A stretch of DNA of 64,000 nt, from positions 124,001-188,000 of the forward strand of contig QWPW01000001.1 in NCBI GenBank assembly GCA_003671025.1, read 5' to 3'. This DNA is from Planctomycetota bacterium. GTDB lineage: Bacteria; Planctomycetota; Phycisphaerae; Phycisphaerales; SM1A02. A model generated the notes under the pieces. It searched no databases, was not told where the DNA came from, and saw nothing but the letters and a program-made list of their open reading frames with translations. A program made the translations under genes and the position numbers. Of the stretch, positions 37,917 through 46,112 are shown piece by piece (the first letter of the stretch is position 1; each line of letters begins with the position of its first letter).

Positions 37917-38342
37917 ATGATCGATGGACTCTTAGGCAACTCATCTCTTCCCGCACTGGAGCGATCGCTTCAGTTCATGGGCGCGCGACAGAAACTTCTC
38001 GTGGGCAACATCGCCAACGCGGAAACGCCTGGATTTCGGCCAGTTGACGTCGATCCGCGCGTCTTTCAAGGAGCGCTGCGCGAGGCACTCGATGCCGACG
38101 AAATCGATGCGCAAGGGAGTTTGTCCTTCGAAGACTCTTCCGCCGTTTCGTTTGGTAATGGAATTGCGGAGTTGAAGCCGGAGATTTTGGGCGACAACAT
38201 TATGTTTCACGATGGCAACGATCGAAGCATGGAACGGCTCATGCAACGGTTGTCCGAAAACGTTTACGCCTTTCGCGCGGCCTCGCAATTGATACGCGGG
38301 CAGTTTGATCTGATCAATACCGCGATCCGCGAGCGACCGTAA
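37917..38342 (+). CDS. flgB: Flagellar basal-body rod protein FlgB
   Basis: Proximal rod subunit, 141 residues. The N-terminal rod signature SLQFMGARQKLLVGNIANAE followed by TPGFRPVDVD is clear, and the C-terminal helix (ENVYAFRAASQLIRGQFDLI) pairs with it in the usual way. The ATG at 37917 lies 8 bp after the regulator stop, so the gene is probably cotranscribed with it. Confidence 0.93.
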   Translation: MIDGLLGNSSLPALERSLQFMGARQKLLVGNIANAETPGFRPVDVDPRVFQGALREALDADEIDAQGSLSFEDSSAVSFGNGIAELKPEILGDNIMFHDGNDRSMERLMQRLSENVYAFRAASQLIRGQFDLINTAIRERP

Positions 38343-38391
38343 TCGCGTGTGAGTCGTGCTCGCGCACGGCGTTTGCAAGGAGCCCCACACA

Positions 38392-38793
38392 ATGTTTGGA
38401 TCACTCGACATTTCAACCTCGGCGTTGGTGGCTAATCGCACCAGGCTCGATGCGATCTCGGCCAACCTCGCCAACGTCGATGTGCCCGTCGATCCGAAAT
38501 CGAGAGACGTGCCATTCTCGGAGCGCGTGGTTTACTTCGAAACTGGCGACCCAGTGGGTGGAAGCGAACTCGGTGTCCATGTCGCGCAGATCGCGCCGCG
38601 CAACGATTTTCGCCGCGCCTGGGAGCCATGGAGCAAGTTTGCCGATGCCGACGGCTACGTGCGCTATGCAAACATTGATCCCGTGGTGCAACAAGCCAAC
38701 GCGATGTTGGCCACGCGAAGTTACGACGCAAATCTTGCCGCCATCGATGCGACTAAGTCGATGATTGATTCGGCCCTGCGGATCATTGCGTGA
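38392..38793 (+). CDS. flgC: Flagellar basal-body rod protein FlgC
   Basis: Rod subunit of 133 residues. It begins FGSLDISTSALVANRTRLDA with ISANLANVD following, and ends with the conserved rod-family C-terminus (GYVRYANIDPVVQQANAMLA, then TRSYDANLAAIDATKSM). AAGGAG lies 11 bases before the ATG. The usual ANA(N/D)T motif reads ANVDVP, a mild change. It follows flgB by 49 bp. Confidence 0.93.
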   Translation: MFGSLDISTSALVANRTRLDAISANLANVDVPVDPKSRDVPFSERVVYFETGDPVGGSELGVHVAQIAPRNDFRRAWEPWSKFADADGYVRYANIDPVVQQANAMLATRSYDANLAAIDATKSMIDSALRIIA

Positions 38794-38821
38794 GTTTCAG
38801 GCAATGACTTCTGAAAGACTG

Positions 38822-38838
38822 CTGGCACGCCATGTGCT
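38822..38838 (+). promoter_or_regulatory. Candidate sigma-54 promoter of fliE
   Basis: CTGGCACGCCATGTGCT carries TGGCAC, a 5-base spacer and GTGC, one mismatch from the TGGCAC-N5-TTGC consensus with the invariant GG and GC doublets kept. It lies about 90 bp before the fliE ATG. Confidence 0.65.
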
Positions 38839-38926
38839 GTACAAGTGTGAGCCCCATGATTTTTGCGGGCGTCCGTGAACCTGTGAAACCGACCGCCAAA
38901 CTGCGCTCCACGCCACGACTCAGGCA

Positions 38927-39226
38927 ATGATCGATCCCCTCGGCATCATCTCTCGCGTCAACACCCAGTCTCCTGCGGGAATTCGGCCGGCTAGCGCACA
39001 AACTGGCGGCGACTTCAAGCAGGAGTTGCTCGACCAGATGAAGCAGGTCAACGACATGCAGAAGGACGCGACCCAAGCGACCAACGAGTTGCTCACGGGT
39101 GAACGCGACGACATCGAAGGCGTCATGATTGCCACGCAAAAGGCCGATTCCGCGTTCCGCATGCTGCTCGCGCTGCGTAACAAGGTGGTCGACGCGTACG
39201 ACGAGGTCAAGAACATTCGCGTGTGA
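38927..39226 (+). CDS. fliE: Flagellar hook-basal body complex protein FliE
   Basis: The 99-residue adapter joins the MS ring to the rod. The C-terminal family block GVMIATQKADSAFRMLLALR followed by NKVVDAYDEVKNI is intact, and FKQELLDQMKQVNDMQKDA is the usual helix before it. It seems to be its own transcription unit: a sigma-54-like promoter upstream and a terminator 80 bp downstream. Confidence 0.94.
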   Translation: MIDPLGIISRVNTQSPAGIRPASAQTGGDFKQELLDQMKQVNDMQKDATQATNELLTGERDDIEGVMIATQKADSAFRMLLALRNKVVDAYDEVKNIRV

Positions 39227-39307
39227 GTTTCGTTGAGTTGATGCGCGTTGTGTTTCGCGCGTACCTCTGACTCGATCACGAATGGAATCAACATCAAAGG
39301 GTGCAAG

Positions 39308-39333
39308 CCGCGTGGATCGCTCCGCGCGGTTTT
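39308..39333 (+). terminator. Rho-independent terminator after fliE
   Basis: Arms CCGCGTGGA (39308-39316) and TCCGCGCGG (39321-39329) with a 4-base loop TCGC, followed by TTTT. The remaining bases up to fliF (to 39638) hold only the promoter candidate described next. Confidence 0.75.
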
Positions 39334-39537
39334 GCGTTGTGACTGGAGCGTGCCGTGGAACTCGCACGCGCCACTCCTGCGTCGCCGTTGTGGACACGAT
39401 CGATCGACCCGTCTGCGAGGGCAACTTGCGCCGAGCGTGCGCATTTTTCGCATCGATCACTGCGCAGACTTTGCGGTACGAAACGATTCCATGCCGATGA
39501 GACTTCTCCGATAGCGTCGAGCCAGGATGGCAGCGCA

Positions 39538-39555
39538 TTGGGCACGACTCTTGTC
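39538..39555 (+). promoter_or_regulatory. Candidate sigma-54 promoter of fliF
   Basis: TTGGGCACGACTCTTGTC contains GGCAC, a 5-base spacer and TTGT, close to the sigma-54 consensus (last C of TTGC replaced by T). It ends about 84 bp before the fliF start. Confidence 0.5.
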
Positions 39556-39638
39556 GTGTGAGAGGACCAAGTTCCACAGCGCGCATGTTTGCGCGAGGGT
39601 GGAGCAAATGACGGCGCAACAGGCATGGAGGCCTACGC

Positions 39639-41297
39639 GTGCAAGCATTACGAAACACGCTCGAACTCATCCGACTTCGCCTCACAGGACTTCCTGCGGC
39701 GGCCAAGTTGCTCGCTGGCAGCCTCGTCATCATCATGGCATTGGGGCTGTTTCTCATTGCGCAATGGAGTGCGACGACGGGCTCGGTTCCTCTCGCAGTC
39801 AAAGCGGCGAGCTATGACGAAGCGCGGCAGTTTCTTATTGCACGGGGCGTTTCCTATCAGGAACAGAACGGGCAATTGATGGTGCCGATGGAGCGACACG
39901 CGGAAATCCTCGCGCAGTTCGCCGAGCAAGGAGCGGGCAGCGACGGCGGTATCGACTTCACCAAGTTGGTTGAACTCGACAGTCCGTTCGAAACGACGCG
40001 ACAGAGCGAGACCAAGAAACTCATCGCGTTGCAGAATGTGCTCGCGCGCACCATCGGTGGATTTCGCAACGTCAAGAGCGCGACCGTGCTCATCTCGCCC
40101 AAACCTGCGACGCCACTGGGCGCATCGCGCAACGTGCAGACAGCAAGTGTGCACGTCACCATGCGCTCTGGTGGACTTACGCAAGATCAAGTCGATTCGA
40201 TTGCGTCGATGGTCGCGGGAACGCAGTCGGGGTTGAAGCCAGAAGCCGTTTCGATCACCGATGGCATGCAGGCGTATCGCACCACCTATGGCAAAGCCGG
40301 TGCTGGCGGCGAGAATCTCGAGCTCTCGCTCAAGATCGCAGACGCGGTTCAGGCGCGCGTCGGCTCGCTCCTTTCGTCGATTGAAGGAGTTCGCATCGCG
40401 GTGAACGCACAGGCGATTACCACTGAGCGCACCAAGACGTGGACGGAATACAAGGATGGCATTTCGGTTCCCTTGAGCGAGTCGAGTTCGAATTCCGAAA
40501 TGAAAGGCGCGCCGCCATCGCGCGAACCAGGCACAGTTCCAAACACTGGCCTCGCGATTGTTTCAACCTCGGGCGGTGCTGCGCAGACTTCGACGGAACG
40601 TTCGGAAAACAAGTATCGCGCGGAGATTCCTGGCACGCGCTCGACTGAGCTCGATTCCACGGGATACGCAACCAAGATCGATGTCGGCGTCACCATTCCG
40701 TGGAGTTACTTCTTGCGCGTGTGGCAGTTGAAGAATCCTGCCGAGGCGGGCGCCGAAGTGAAGGTGCCCGATGAGGCCGCGCTGGCACTCATTCGCGACG
40801 AAGAGATCGTGCGCATTCGCAAGTTGGTCGAGCCGCTCGCATCAACTGACGCAGTCGAGGGTTCGAAGAAGGGTGTGGTTGAAGTCACGTGGTTCTATGA
40901 CTTCGCTGAACAAGCTCCACCAGCCACTCTTACCGCGGGTTTAGGCGAGTTTGTCGCGGGCGGCGATGGTGGGGGCGCAGCATTGATCAAGCCTGTAGGA
41001 CTCGGCTTGCTTGCGATCGTGAGTCTCTTCTTCATGTTCAACATCGCCAAGAAGGCATCGACGCGCGAAGAACTTCCTAGTGCTGAAGAGCTCGCGGGCG
41101 TTCCACCGAAGCTCGAATCAGATGACGCGGAGATCGTCGGTGAAGCCGACGAAGCGACGCCGGCGCTCGAGGGCATGGAGCTCGATGATGATCATCTGCG
41201 CCGCGCGCAAATGCTCGAGCAACTCAATGAAATGGCAAGCCGCGAGCCTGCAGAACTCTCAGGCATTCTGCGCCGTTGGATGCGCGCGGCCGAATGA
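39639..41297 (+). CDS. fliF: Flagellar MS-ring protein FliF
   Basis: Forms the membrane ring on which the flagellum is built. The 552-residue protein has the N-terminal membrane helix (LAGSLVIIMALGLFLIAQW), the ring-building domain 1 (ARQFLIARGVSYQEQNGQLM, PMERHAEILAQFAEQG, LARTIGGFRNVKSATVLISP), a second helix near residue 455 (VGLGLLAIVSLFFMFNIA) and a cytoplasmic tail that ends NEMASREPAELSGILRRWMR, the FliG-binding helix. GTG start with GGAG upstream. Confidence 0.94.
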   Translation: MQALRNTLELIRLRLTGLPAAAKLLAGSLVIIMALGLFLIAQWSATTGSVPLAVKAASYDEARQFLIARGVSYQEQNGQLMVPMERHAEILAQFAEQGAGSDGGIDFTKLVELDSPFETTRQSETKKLIALQNVLARTIGGFRNVKSATVLISPKPATPLGASRNVQTASVHVTMRSGGLTQDQVDSIASMVAGTQSGLKPEAVSITDGMQAYRTTYGKAGAGGENLELSLKIADAVQARVGSLLSSIEGVRIAVNAQAITTERTKTWTEYKDGISVPLSESSSNSEMKGAPPSREPGTVPNTGLAIVSTSGGAAQTSTERSENKYRAEIPGTRSTELDSTGYATKIDVGVTIPWSYFLRVWQLKNPAEAGAEVKVPDEAALALIRDEEIVRIRKLVEPLASTDAVEGSKKGVVEVTWFYDFAEQAPPATLTAGLGEFVAGGDGGGAALIKPVGLGLLAIVSLFFMFNIAKKASTREELPSAEELAGVPPKLESDDAEIVGEADEATPALEGMELDDDHLRRAQMLEQLNEMASREPAELSGILRRWMRAAE

Positions 41298-41328
41298 TTT
41301 GACACGATTGATCAGACGAAAGTGACCA

Positions 41329-42369
41329 ATGGCATACCGCCCCGGCATGAAACTTCCGAAGTCTTCCGATGAACTTGATGGTGTTCTTAAGAGCGCCATC
41401 CTGCTGCTGCTGCTTGATGCGGACAGCGCGGGACGACTACTCAAGGAAATGCCCACCGAAACGGTGGAAGAGGTCACGCGCGCACTCGCCGCGCTTGGTG
41501 ATGTGCCGAAAGAATTGGGACAAGGTGTCATCAGCGAGTTCTATTCGCTCGCGATGGCGCAGGGCTATGTGCGTGAAGGCGGTCTCGACTATGCGCGCAA
41601 CCTCCTGAAAAACTCGCTGGATCCTAAGACTGCAGATAAAGTCATTCAGCAGATTCAGACGCAAGTTCAGAAGACGCCGTTTGCGTTTTTGCAGAAGACG
41701 GAGAGCGAGAACTTGCTCACCTTCATTCAGGAAGAGCATCCGCAGACCATCGCGTTGATCGTGAGTCACTTGCCTCATCACAAGGCGAGCGAAGTGCTCA
41801 TTGGTCTTCCGCCCGCGAAGCAAATCGAAGTGGTGCGCCGTGTCGCCAACATGGAGCAGACCAATCCGGAAGTGATTCGCGAAGTCGAGAGCGCGCTGGA
41901 GAGTCGTCTCTCCAACATGATTGGTACCTCGAGCGAGAAGGTCGGCGGCGTGGAAACCGTCGCAGAAATTCTCAACCTCGTCGATCGTTCAACCGAACGC
42001 AGCATCATGCAAGGCGTCGAGAGCGAGGACCCCGACTTGGTCGAAGAGATCCGTCGTCGCATGTTCGTGTTCGAAGACATCAACAGTGTCAACGACAAGG
42101 GCATTCAATCAGTGCTCAAAGAAATCGAGAACGACGAGTTGTGTCTCGCGCTCAAGACTGCGTCGGAAGCGCTCAAGAACAAGATCCTCTCCAACATGTC
42201 CAGTCGTGCAGCCGAGTCGATTCGCGAAGACATGGAGTTCATGGGCCCGGTGCGCATCAGCGATGTCGAGGCTGCGCAACAACGCATCGTCGACGTGGTG
42301 CGTCGACTCGAAGAAGCGGGCGAGATCATCATCTCCGGCCGCGGCGGCGAGAAGGATGTGGTGGTTTGA
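41329..42369 (+). CDS. fliG: Flagellar motor switch protein FliG
   Basis: Rotor protein that transmits torque, 346 residues. It shows the family's three parts: N-domain for FliF (KSAILLLLLDADSAGRLLKE), middle domain with the EEHPQTIALIVSHLPHHKAS motif (EHPQ), and C-domain with the charged torque helix (VFEDINSVNDKGIQSVLKEI, then LCLALKTASEALKNKILSNM). It follows fliF by 31 bp. Confidence 0.96.
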   Translation: MAYRPGMKLPKSSDELDGVLKSAILLLLLDADSAGRLLKEMPTETVEEVTRALAALGDVPKELGQGVISEFYSLAMAQGYVREGGLDYARNLLKNSLDPKTADKVIQQIQTQVQKTPFAFLQKTESENLLTFIQEEHPQTIALIVSHLPHHKASEVLIGLPPAKQIEVVRRVANMEQTNPEVIREVESALESRLSNMIGTSSEKVGGVETVAEILNLVDRSTERSIMQGVESEDPDLVEEIRRRMFVFEDINSVNDKGIQSVLKEIENDELCLALKTASEALKNKILSNMSSRAAESIREDMEFMGPVRISDVEAAQQRIVDVVRRLEEAGEIIISGRGGEKDVVV

Positions 42370-42478
42370 CGCGTGCGCCCGCGCAGCGCACTCGCGGCGC
42401 GTGGCACGCATCAAAGTTGATCGAAGAGTCTTTTCGCGGCGCTGAAGTGCTGCAGTTCCAGCGTTCGTGAGTTGATCC

Positions 42479-43261
42479 ATGTCCGTGCTCAAGCCTTCAT
42501 CTCCGCGTGCACAATCGGCGCAAGGCAACGTCTTCGACCTCGGCGATTTGCGTCGCGATGCCGAAGCGGTGCTGCGAAATGCTCGCGCCGAAGCAGTGCG
42601 CATCTTGGATGAAGCGCGCAAGGGTGGTGATGCCGCGCGCGCGACAGGGCGACTCGAAGGAATCGAACAGGGGCGCGCAGAAGGGCTCGCGCGCGGGCTA
42701 GAAGAGGGCCGCACAACTGGCGCGAACGATGGTCGTACTGCTGCGACGGCGTTGCATTGCCAATCGTTGGCGGCGATCGAAGAGAGTTTCTCCACTGCGT
42801 TCTTGCACTGGATTGCGCTGCGCGACGAACACATGCGCGAAGCAGAGCGTGAGCTCGCGGGCGTTGCAGTTGCCATCGCGGAACGCATTGTCGGTGAGAA
42901 AATCGCCCACGATCCTCGCATTGTGACGCGTGAAGTTGCGGCGGCAGTCGCGTTGTTTTCGCGCGCCACGCGCGTATCGATTGAGATCGCACCTGAAGAC
43001 GAAGCGATCGTGAGCGAGTCAATGTCTGTGCTGCGCGCACAGTTGCCCGCCGGCGCCGATGTTGAGTTGATCGCGCGCGAAGGCATTGCACGAGGTGGCT
43101 GCGTCATTCGCTCGAGCGAGGGCACGGTTGATGCACGGATTGAGATGCAGTTTCGGCGCATGCGCGACGGAATCACCGGCGTGATGCTCGTTGATGATGA
43201 GGCCGCGCAGACGGATGATTCGCGCAACCCTCGCGCCGACTCGAGCGAGGATCCTTCGTGA
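42479..43261 (+). CDS. fliH: Flagellar export apparatus protein FliH
   Basis: Regulator of the FliI ATPase in the flagellar secretion system, 260 residues. It shows the Gly-rich helix typical of FliH (GRLEGIEQGRAEGLARGLEE, GxxxG repeats) and the C-terminal domain (AVAIAERIVGEKIAHDPRIV, GIARGGCVIRSSEGTVDARI). The TGA stop overlaps the GTG of fliI. The tail after residue 235 is acidic and variable. Confidence 0.9.
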   Translation: MSVLKPSSPRAQSAQGNVFDLGDLRRDAEAVLRNARAEAVRILDEARKGGDAARATGRLEGIEQGRAEGLARGLEEGRTTGANDGRTAATALHCQSLAAIEESFSTAFLHWIALRDEHMREAERELAGVAVAIAERIVGEKIAHDPRIVTREVAAAVALFSRATRVSIEIAPEDEAIVSESMSVLRAQLPAGADVELIAREGIARGGCVIRSSEGTVDARIEMQFRRMRDGITGVMLVDDEAAQTDDSRNPRADSSEDPS

Positions 43262-44712
43262 AACTCTCATCAATCACCGCGGCGGTGCGCTCAATCGAAC
43301 CACGCGAAATCGCGGGCACGGTGCGCGCAGTCAAAGGTTTGGTGCTTTCGGTAGAGCAACTTCCGCTGCCTGTGGGATCGCTGGTGCGCGTGCTTGTTCC
43401 GCATCGCATGGACGCGCCGCGCGGTGAAGTGGTTGGCTTTGACGGTTCACGCGCGCTCGTGATGTTGCTCACCGAAGCTGAGGGAATCTCCAGCGGTGTG
43501 CGTGTCATCGGTGAGCAGCCCTATGCGACCGTTGGTGTCAGCGAGCAATGGCTCGGTCGCGTTGTTGATGCACTTGGCCGACCCATCGACGGCAAGGGGC
43601 GCATCGCACCCGGATCACCGCAACCGATTTGGCCCGCGCGCACCAGTCCGCTCACGCGTGGTGTAGTGCGCGAGATCCTGCCCACCGGCGTGCGCGCGAT
43701 TGACTCGATGCTCACGATTGGCAAAGGTCAGCGCATGGGAATCTTCGCCGGTCCTGGTGTGGGCAAGAGCACGTTGCTTGGATCGATCGCACGCGGCACG
43801 AGCGCGCATGTCAACGTCATCGGTCTCGTTGGTGAGCGTGGTCGCGAAGTACCGGAGTTTTTGCATCACGTGCTCGGTGAAGAAGGACTGAAGCGCTCCG
43901 TCGTCGTCGTTGCGACTGGTGATGAGAGTCCGCTCATGCGCGTGCGCGCCGCGACCGTGGCGTGCAGCGTCGCGGAATATTTTCGCGATGGCGGACTCGA
44001 TGTGATGTTGATGATTGACTCGATCACGCGCTTTGCACAAGCGCAGCGACAGATCGGTCTTTCAGCGGGAGAAGCGCCCGCAACCAAGGGATTCACGCCC
44101 AGTGTGTTTGCATTGTTGCCGCGATTGCTTGAGCGCGCGGGTTCGATCGAAGGAAGCGGATCGATCACCGGCTTCTACACGGTGCTTGTGGAAGGCGACG
44201 ACATGACCGAACCGATTGCCGATGCCGCGAAGGGAATTCTTGACGGGCACATCGTGCTCTCGCGTCGACTCGCGGAGCGCACGCATTACCCCGCGATTGA
44301 TGTGCTCGCGTCGATCTCGCGCGTTGCCGATCAAGTGTCGCATTACCCCGCGATTGATGTGCTCGCGTCGATCTCGCGCGTTGCCGATCAAGTGTCGGAC
44401 AAGAATCACGCGCAGGCGCGTCGTCACATGTCGCGCATGTTGGCGGCGTATCGCGAGGCGGAAGAGCTCATTCAAATCGGCGCGTACGCCAAGGGTTCGA
44501 ATCCCGATGTGGACGCGGCGATCGCGCTGAAGCCTTCAATTGAAGCGTTTTTGCGCCAAGGCTCCGACGAGCGATGCGAGTTGCCGCGCACATTGCGCGC
44601 ACTCATGGACATCTCGACCACTGCAGAAAACCTTGGGCGTCGCACGTCACCATCGACGCCTGCAACTGCGCCAACGATGACCGCTCAAAGCGCGTCCTCA
44701 CCGCGAAAGTAA
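43258..44712 (+). CDS. fliI: Flagellum-specific ATP synthase FliI with 19-residue duplication
   Basis: ATPase of the flagellar export gate, F1-beta like. Walker A GIFAGPGVGKSTLL, Walker B VMLMIDSITRFAQAQRQIG, the LVGERGREV loop and PSVFALLPRLLERAG are intact. After residue 340, HYPAIDVLASISRVADQVS occurs twice in direct succession; the normal family has it once. The duplication is in frame, and the C-terminal helical domain follows normally (HMSRMLAAYREAEELIQIGA). The insertion sits in a core helix near the active site, so loss of function would be expected if the duplication is real. Confidence 0.95.
   Translation: MKLSSITAAVRSIEPREIAGTVRAVKGLVLSVEQLPLPVGSLVRVLVPHRMDAPRGEVVGFDGSRALVMLLTEAEGISSGVRVIGEQPYATVGVSEQWLGRVVDALGRPIDGKGRIAPGSPQPIWPARTSPLTRGVVREILPTGVRAIDSMLTIGKGQRMGIFAGPGVGKSTLLGSIARGTSAHVNVIGLVGERGREVPEFLHHVLGEEGLKRSVVVVATGDESPLMRVRAATVACSVAEYFRDGGLDVMLMIDSITRFAQAQRQIGLSAGEAPATKGFTPSVFALLPRLLERAGSIEGSGSITGFYTVLVEGDDMTEPIADAAKGILDGHIVLSRRLAERTHYPAIDVLASISRVADQVSHYPAIDVLASISRVADQVSDKNHAQARRHMSRMLAAYREAEELIQIGAYAKGSNPDVDAAIALKPSIEAFLRQGSDERCELPRTLRALMDISTTAENLGRRTSPSTPATAPTMTAQSASSPRK
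44284..44397. repeat. Exact 57-bp tandem duplication inside fliI
   Basis: 44284-44340 and 44341-44397 are identical. The unit is 19 codons. Confidence 0.96.
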
Positions 44713-44769
44713 TCACTCAACCGCGAACCGCAACGAATTCGGTCGCACCAAAGACTCTCAGCACGAACC

Positions 44770-45237
44770 ATGGCCCGATTTCGATTTGCATTGCAGCGCG
44801 TCCTTGACCGCCGCCTCGACGAGGAGGAGGTCAAGCGTCGTGCTTTGGCATCAGTCGAAGGACAGCGGCGCAAACTCGAACAGTCGCTTCGCGATCGACA
44901 AGCGGAGATTGCACAAGGACGCGACGCGTGGCGCGATGGACTCGTTGGGGTGATCGATCCCGCGGCGCTGCGTCATCACGCTGTTGCGGGTGTGGGGTTG
45001 ATGCGCAAAGCGCAGCGAACGGTGTTGGAAATGGCAGGATTGGAGAAGGCGCTGGTCAAGACGCGCGCCGAACTTGTCGAAGCTGCGCGTGCACGACGAA
45101 CGTTGGAAATCTTGCGCGAGCAACGACTCGCGGTGCATCACGCGATTGAAGCAAGTCACGAACGCGCGGGCATGGATGAAATGGCCGCGAACAACGCTCG
45201 TCGCAATCGCGAGGGCGAGGAAGCGATACCTGTATGA
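44770..45237 (+). CDS. fliJ: Flagellar export protein FliJ
   Basis: A 155-residue all-helical protein that begins MARFRFALQRVLDRRLDEEE, the typical FliJ start (F.F.LQ.VL..R), and continues as a two-stranded coiled coil to about residue 125. FliJ escorts substrates to the FlhA gate. It lies directly after fliI, as in most flagellar operons, and its stop overlaps the next ATG. Confidence 0.87.
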   Translation: MARFRFALQRVLDRRLDEEEVKRRALASVEGQRRKLEQSLRDRQAEIAQGRDAWRDGLVGVIDPAALRHHAVAGVGLMRKAQRTVLEMAGLEKALVKTRAELVEAARARRTLEILREQRLAVHHAIEASHERAGMDEMAANNARRNREGEEAIPV

Positions 45238-46112
45238 AGACGATGTTTCGATTGCTCACAGTGCTCGCGTTCGCAAACTTGTTGGCGCTCGCAGGCTTTG
45301 GCGGTTGGCTCTATGCCACGGGGCGCGTCGATGAGGCGCGCCTCGAGCGCATTCGCGAGATGTTCTCCACCACCGTGGTTGAAGAACAACTGACACTGGG
45401 CGAAATCGCTGCAAAAGACGCAGAAAAAGTGCGTCTCGACGGAGAAGCGCGCTCACTCCTTGAGGTCCCACTTTCGCGCACCGAACAAATCGTGACCAGC
45501 GAACGATTCGAGGAACGCGCCGCGCTGGCCATGCGTGGACTCGAGGACAGTCATCATCGATTGCAACAGGATCTCATCGAGCGAGAGCAAGGCGTGACGC
45601 AGCGCGAAGAGGCGTTGGTCGAGCGCACCAAAGAGTGGGAAGCATCGATCGCCACCGAAAAGGATCGCACCACCGACGAGCAGTTTCGCAAAGCCGTTCG
45701 TCTGTTAGAGAGTGTTCCACCCAAGCAGGGGCGCGAATGGATTCTTGAATTAGTGAAACGCGATCGCGAGTCGACGGCGGTGGCGTACCTCGACGCAATG
45801 AATCGCGCGAAGTCTTCGGCGCTGCTCAAAGCGTTCAAGGGCGAGGCGGAGGCGAAGGTGGCAACGGATTTGCTTGAGCGTGTCCGACTGCTTGGTCTCG
45901 AGAGCGAGGCCGGCTCGGAACGCCCTAATGCTGCCAAATCTGCCGACTCTTCCGTCAATCGTGGCATCAATCCTGCCCGCTCCCCGCTCCCCGCGGGCGG
46001 AGCCGCCAATCTCGGCACCCCCGCGCGAGGCGCGCCCAACAGCCCGCTCACCCTTCCACGACCTGATGCAACGGGATCTGCGCCAAGCGCAGGCAAGCCC
46101 AACGCTCAGTGA
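45234..46112 (+). CDS. MotE-like flagellar protein
   Basis: A 292-residue protein with one N-terminal membrane helix (LLTVLAFANLLALAGFGGWLY), a long coiled coil (residues 75-150), a MgtE_N-like helical pair (GREWILELVKRDRESTAVAY, LKAFKGEAEAKVATDLLERV) and a Pro/Gly/Ala-rich tail. The layout helix, coiled coil and MgtE_N-like domain is that of MotE, which stabilises the stator or hook-region envelope proteins. Position between fliJ and fliK is the usual place. The last 185 bases overlap the fliK frame. Confidence 0.72.
   Translation: MKTMFRLLTVLAFANLLALAGFGGWLYATGRVDEARLERIREMFSTTVVEEQLTLGEIAAKDAEKVRLDGEARSLLEVPLSRTEQIVTSERFEERAALAMRGLEDSHHRLQQDLIEREQGVTQREEALVERTKEWEASIATEKDRTTDEQFRKAVRLLESVPPKQGREWILELVKRDRESTAVAYLDAMNRAKSSALLKAFKGEAEAKVATDLLERVRLLGLESEAGSERPNAAKSADSSVNRGINPARSPLPAGGAANLGTPARGAPNSPLTLPRPDATGSAPSAGKPNAQ

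Noticed and set aside
38356-38381. GCGCACGGCGTTTGCA before flgC as a sigma-54 promoter
   Set aside because: The -12 element fits, but the invariant GG of the -24 element is missing, and the gap to flgB is short.
42398-42420. TGGCACGCATCAAAG before fliH as a sigma-54 promoter
   Set aside because: The -24 part fits, but no TTGC-like -12 element follows at the right distance.
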